Source: Blastocatellia bacterium
GTDB taxonomy: Bacteria > Acidobacteriota > Blastocatellia > Pyrinomonadales > Pyrinomonadaceae
DNA: 8,091 nucleotides
Assembly (NCBI GenBank): GCA_003175865.1
Contig: PSRF01000318.1
Coordinates: 1-8,091 of the forward strand
Direction of reading: 5' to 3'
Made by a program: the position numbers and the translations under genes. Positions 6,844 to 8,091 of the stretch are shown one piece after another; position 1 is the stretch's first letter, and every line of letters begins with the position of its first letter. A model generated the notes under the pieces. It was not told the DNA's origin and ran no database searches. It saw only the letters and a program-made list of their open reading frames with translations.

Positions 6844-8091
6844 AGGCGACGGACTCGCTCCATTAGTGGTGATCTTTTCTTTATCACTGCTATCTGGCAG
6901 TAGTTCCTTAACTACTCTTCCCGGGAATTGTCTAAAGCCTTTTTCCCATAGTATCGGAAGTGGACGGCTATCATCGCGTAATTCGCCTGTTAATGCTAGT
7001 AGCGTCGGAACATAGCTGAGGCTGTCATAGGGTTCAGTGATTGCTACCCCAACAGGTAAGTTCGTGTTCCTTCCCCCAGCAATCATGAATTCAGAATGAG
7101 TTGAGATTCGGAAGAACGATCCGTGATTGCCGCCAGGGTTAAATCCTCGCACGTCGAAATTCCAGTGATCGTTTGCGACAACCAGCAAGTCGGCCTCCAC
7201 CAAATATCGTTGCCGTCGAACAAAACGTCGCAACAAGCTCTCGTCTGCAGAAATTCCAGGAGCATCAGGAGTAGTTCGCTCGACTGAATGGCGCGCGAGC
7301 TCTTCATGAAGCCCGATTAAGCCATTTGAGTATTTGGTTTGGTGCAGTGCACGCAGCCATTCGACATCGGTGTGCCAACCAGTTAACCAACCTTTCACAT
7401 CATTAGACGGAACAGCGAGGGCTGGATCCTCAAAAAATCTCAGGGGCAGACCTGGCTCCAAGTCAATTAGATCAAATTTTACATGACCGTCAGCATCCTC
7501 GGTCAGATTACTAATCGGTACATATCGAAGACTCACTTGACCTGAAGGGCCGAGTTTCGACAGCAGGAGGGCCTGCTTGCCATTTGCTGTGCTTATCCAG
7601 ATCACATCATCACTGATGTCCTTGTCGAGTATTTGCGACCGGACGAGTGACGCTGGCAGCCGTGTAGCGATCATATCGATTGGACGATTCGCCATGCCGG
7701 GCTGCACGTTGTTGCGCACACTTGCACCTTGCAGCAGTTGAAAGTAATTACGTCGACTAAAACTACCCGACTCGTCGAGCGACCCGTCTGCATTGACGAC
7801 GAGTCCGGCATCGCTAAGTCCGACTACGTAATTTTGTAATTCATAGACGCTGTTGTGATCGCCCATAGCCATCTTCGGAATCAAATCCGCGATTCGATAA
7901 CGTGATGGCACAAACGTAACCGGCTCAAGTTCAAGCAAACGCTGCATCGGAGTAACGTAGTCACGATATTCGGTCAGTTGACCTCGCGACCTATCCAGAT
8001 CGACAAAGATCCTTTTTGAAGCGTCGTCTACTCCTGCATCCTGGTCTTCCTTTGAAAACTTTTTCGGTTGTGCGTCCCAAAGTTTCTGCAG
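6841..8091 (-). CDS. Alkaline phosphatase superfamily protein (C-terminal part, start beyond window)
   Basis: The frame is open to the right edge: the 48 codons before the ATG at 7947 are also coding in character (LQKLWDAQPKKFSKEDQDAG...), so that ATG is internal and 416 residues of a longer protein are seen. The C-terminal part carries features of the AlkP/nucleotide pyrophosphatase fold: a strand ending in NDHW at visible residues 307-310, giving the Asp-His metal ligands, then GNHGSFFRISTHSEFMIAGG from 322, giving the further His ligand, then a SYVPTLLALTGEL stretch like the one that closes many sulfatase/phosphodiesterase domains. The N-terminal metal site and the Thr/Ser nucleophile would be outside the window. 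The class hydrolyses or transfers phosphate, phosphonate or sulfate esters; which one is not shown. The gene is coupled to the fused membrane protein downstream, which suggests a role at the envelope. Assignment to the superfamily is fairly sure, to a subfamily not possible. Confidence 0.72.
   Translation of the reverse strand: MQKLWDAQPKKFSKEDQDAGVDDASKRIFVDLDRSRGQLTEYRDYVTPMQRLLELEPVTFVPSRYRIADLIPKMAMGDHNSVYELQNYVVGLSDAGLVVNADGSLDESGSFSRRNYFQLLQGASVRNNVQPGMANRPIDMIATRLPASLVRSQILDKDISDDVIWISTANGKQALLLSKLGPSGQVSLRYVPISNLTEDADGHVKFDLIDLEPGLPLRFFEDPALAVPSNDVKGWLTGWHTDVEWLRALHQTKYSNGLIGLHEELARHSVERTTPDAPGISADESLLRRFVRRQRYLVEADLLVVANDHWNFDVRGFNPGGNHGSFFRISTHSEFMIAGGRNTNLPVGVAITEPYDSLSYVPTLLALTGELRDDSRPLPILWEKGFRQFPGRVVKELLPDSSDKEKITTNGASPSP

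Noticed and set aside
6842..6844. TTG as the start codon of the fused membrane protein
   Set aside because: The ATG directly after it forms a TGATG junction with the upstream stop, the common coupling arrangement, so TTG is not needed.
7945..7947. ATG as the start of the phosphatase-superfamily gene
   Set aside because: The same frame remains open and protein-like for 48 more codons to the window edge, and the N-terminal metal site and nucleophile would be missing from a protein starting here.
1..8091. CRISPR array, tRNA or rRNA genes, transposase or phage genes
   Set aside because: I found no regularly spaced repeats, no cloverleaf or rRNA-like segments, and no mobile-element proteins on either strand.

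Overview
The window looks like a piece of a bacterial chromosome of medium GC content, most likely from an acidobacterium, perhaps of the Blastocatellia/Pyrinomonadaceae type. This rests on the family mix (a large DUF5117/DUF4953-type zinc metalloprotease, a zinc-ribbon membrane protein, a DUF5655-like protein, a flavin amine oxidase) and on a REP-like GGGTGGCC/GGCCACCC palindrome of a kind I associate with that group. It is an inference from memory, not a search. I see no rRNA, tRNA, CRISPR array, transposase or phage gene.

Layout: positions 1-1482 (+) hold the C-terminal part of a secreted-type zinc metalloprotease with a complete metzincin motif. It converges on a run of six minus-strand genes. 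The 280-base gap between them (1483-1762) contains a near-perfect bidirectional terminator hairpin (1505-1540) and a 99-base inverted repeat (1560-1658) whose arms each fold on themselves.

The minus-strand genes, in order of transcription, are: an alkaline-phosphatase-superfamily protein cut by the right edge (8091-6841); a large membrane protein joining an LPG-synthase/UPF0104 membrane domain to a MacB/FtsX-type ABC permease (6841-4634); a small conserved-looking protein of unknown function with a strong ribosome binding site (4610-4335); a flavin amine oxidase-like protein (4189-2879); a short DUF5655-like protein whose C-terminal tail lies in another frame (2882-2580, tail to 2537); and a zinc-ribbon protein with two membrane segments (2455-1763). 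The first two share a TGATG junction, the third follows after 23 bases, and the fourth and fifth share an ATGA junction. The set therefore reads as one operon, or two abutting ones split at the 145-base gap 4190-4334.

How they work together is not clear. The phosphatase-superfamily enzyme and the fused membrane protein are tightly coupled and could act together on an envelope lipid or exported substrate, but no ABC ATPase is visible here to power the permease half. The most interesting points are the domain fusion, the frame break in the DUF5655-like gene and the nested palindrome.
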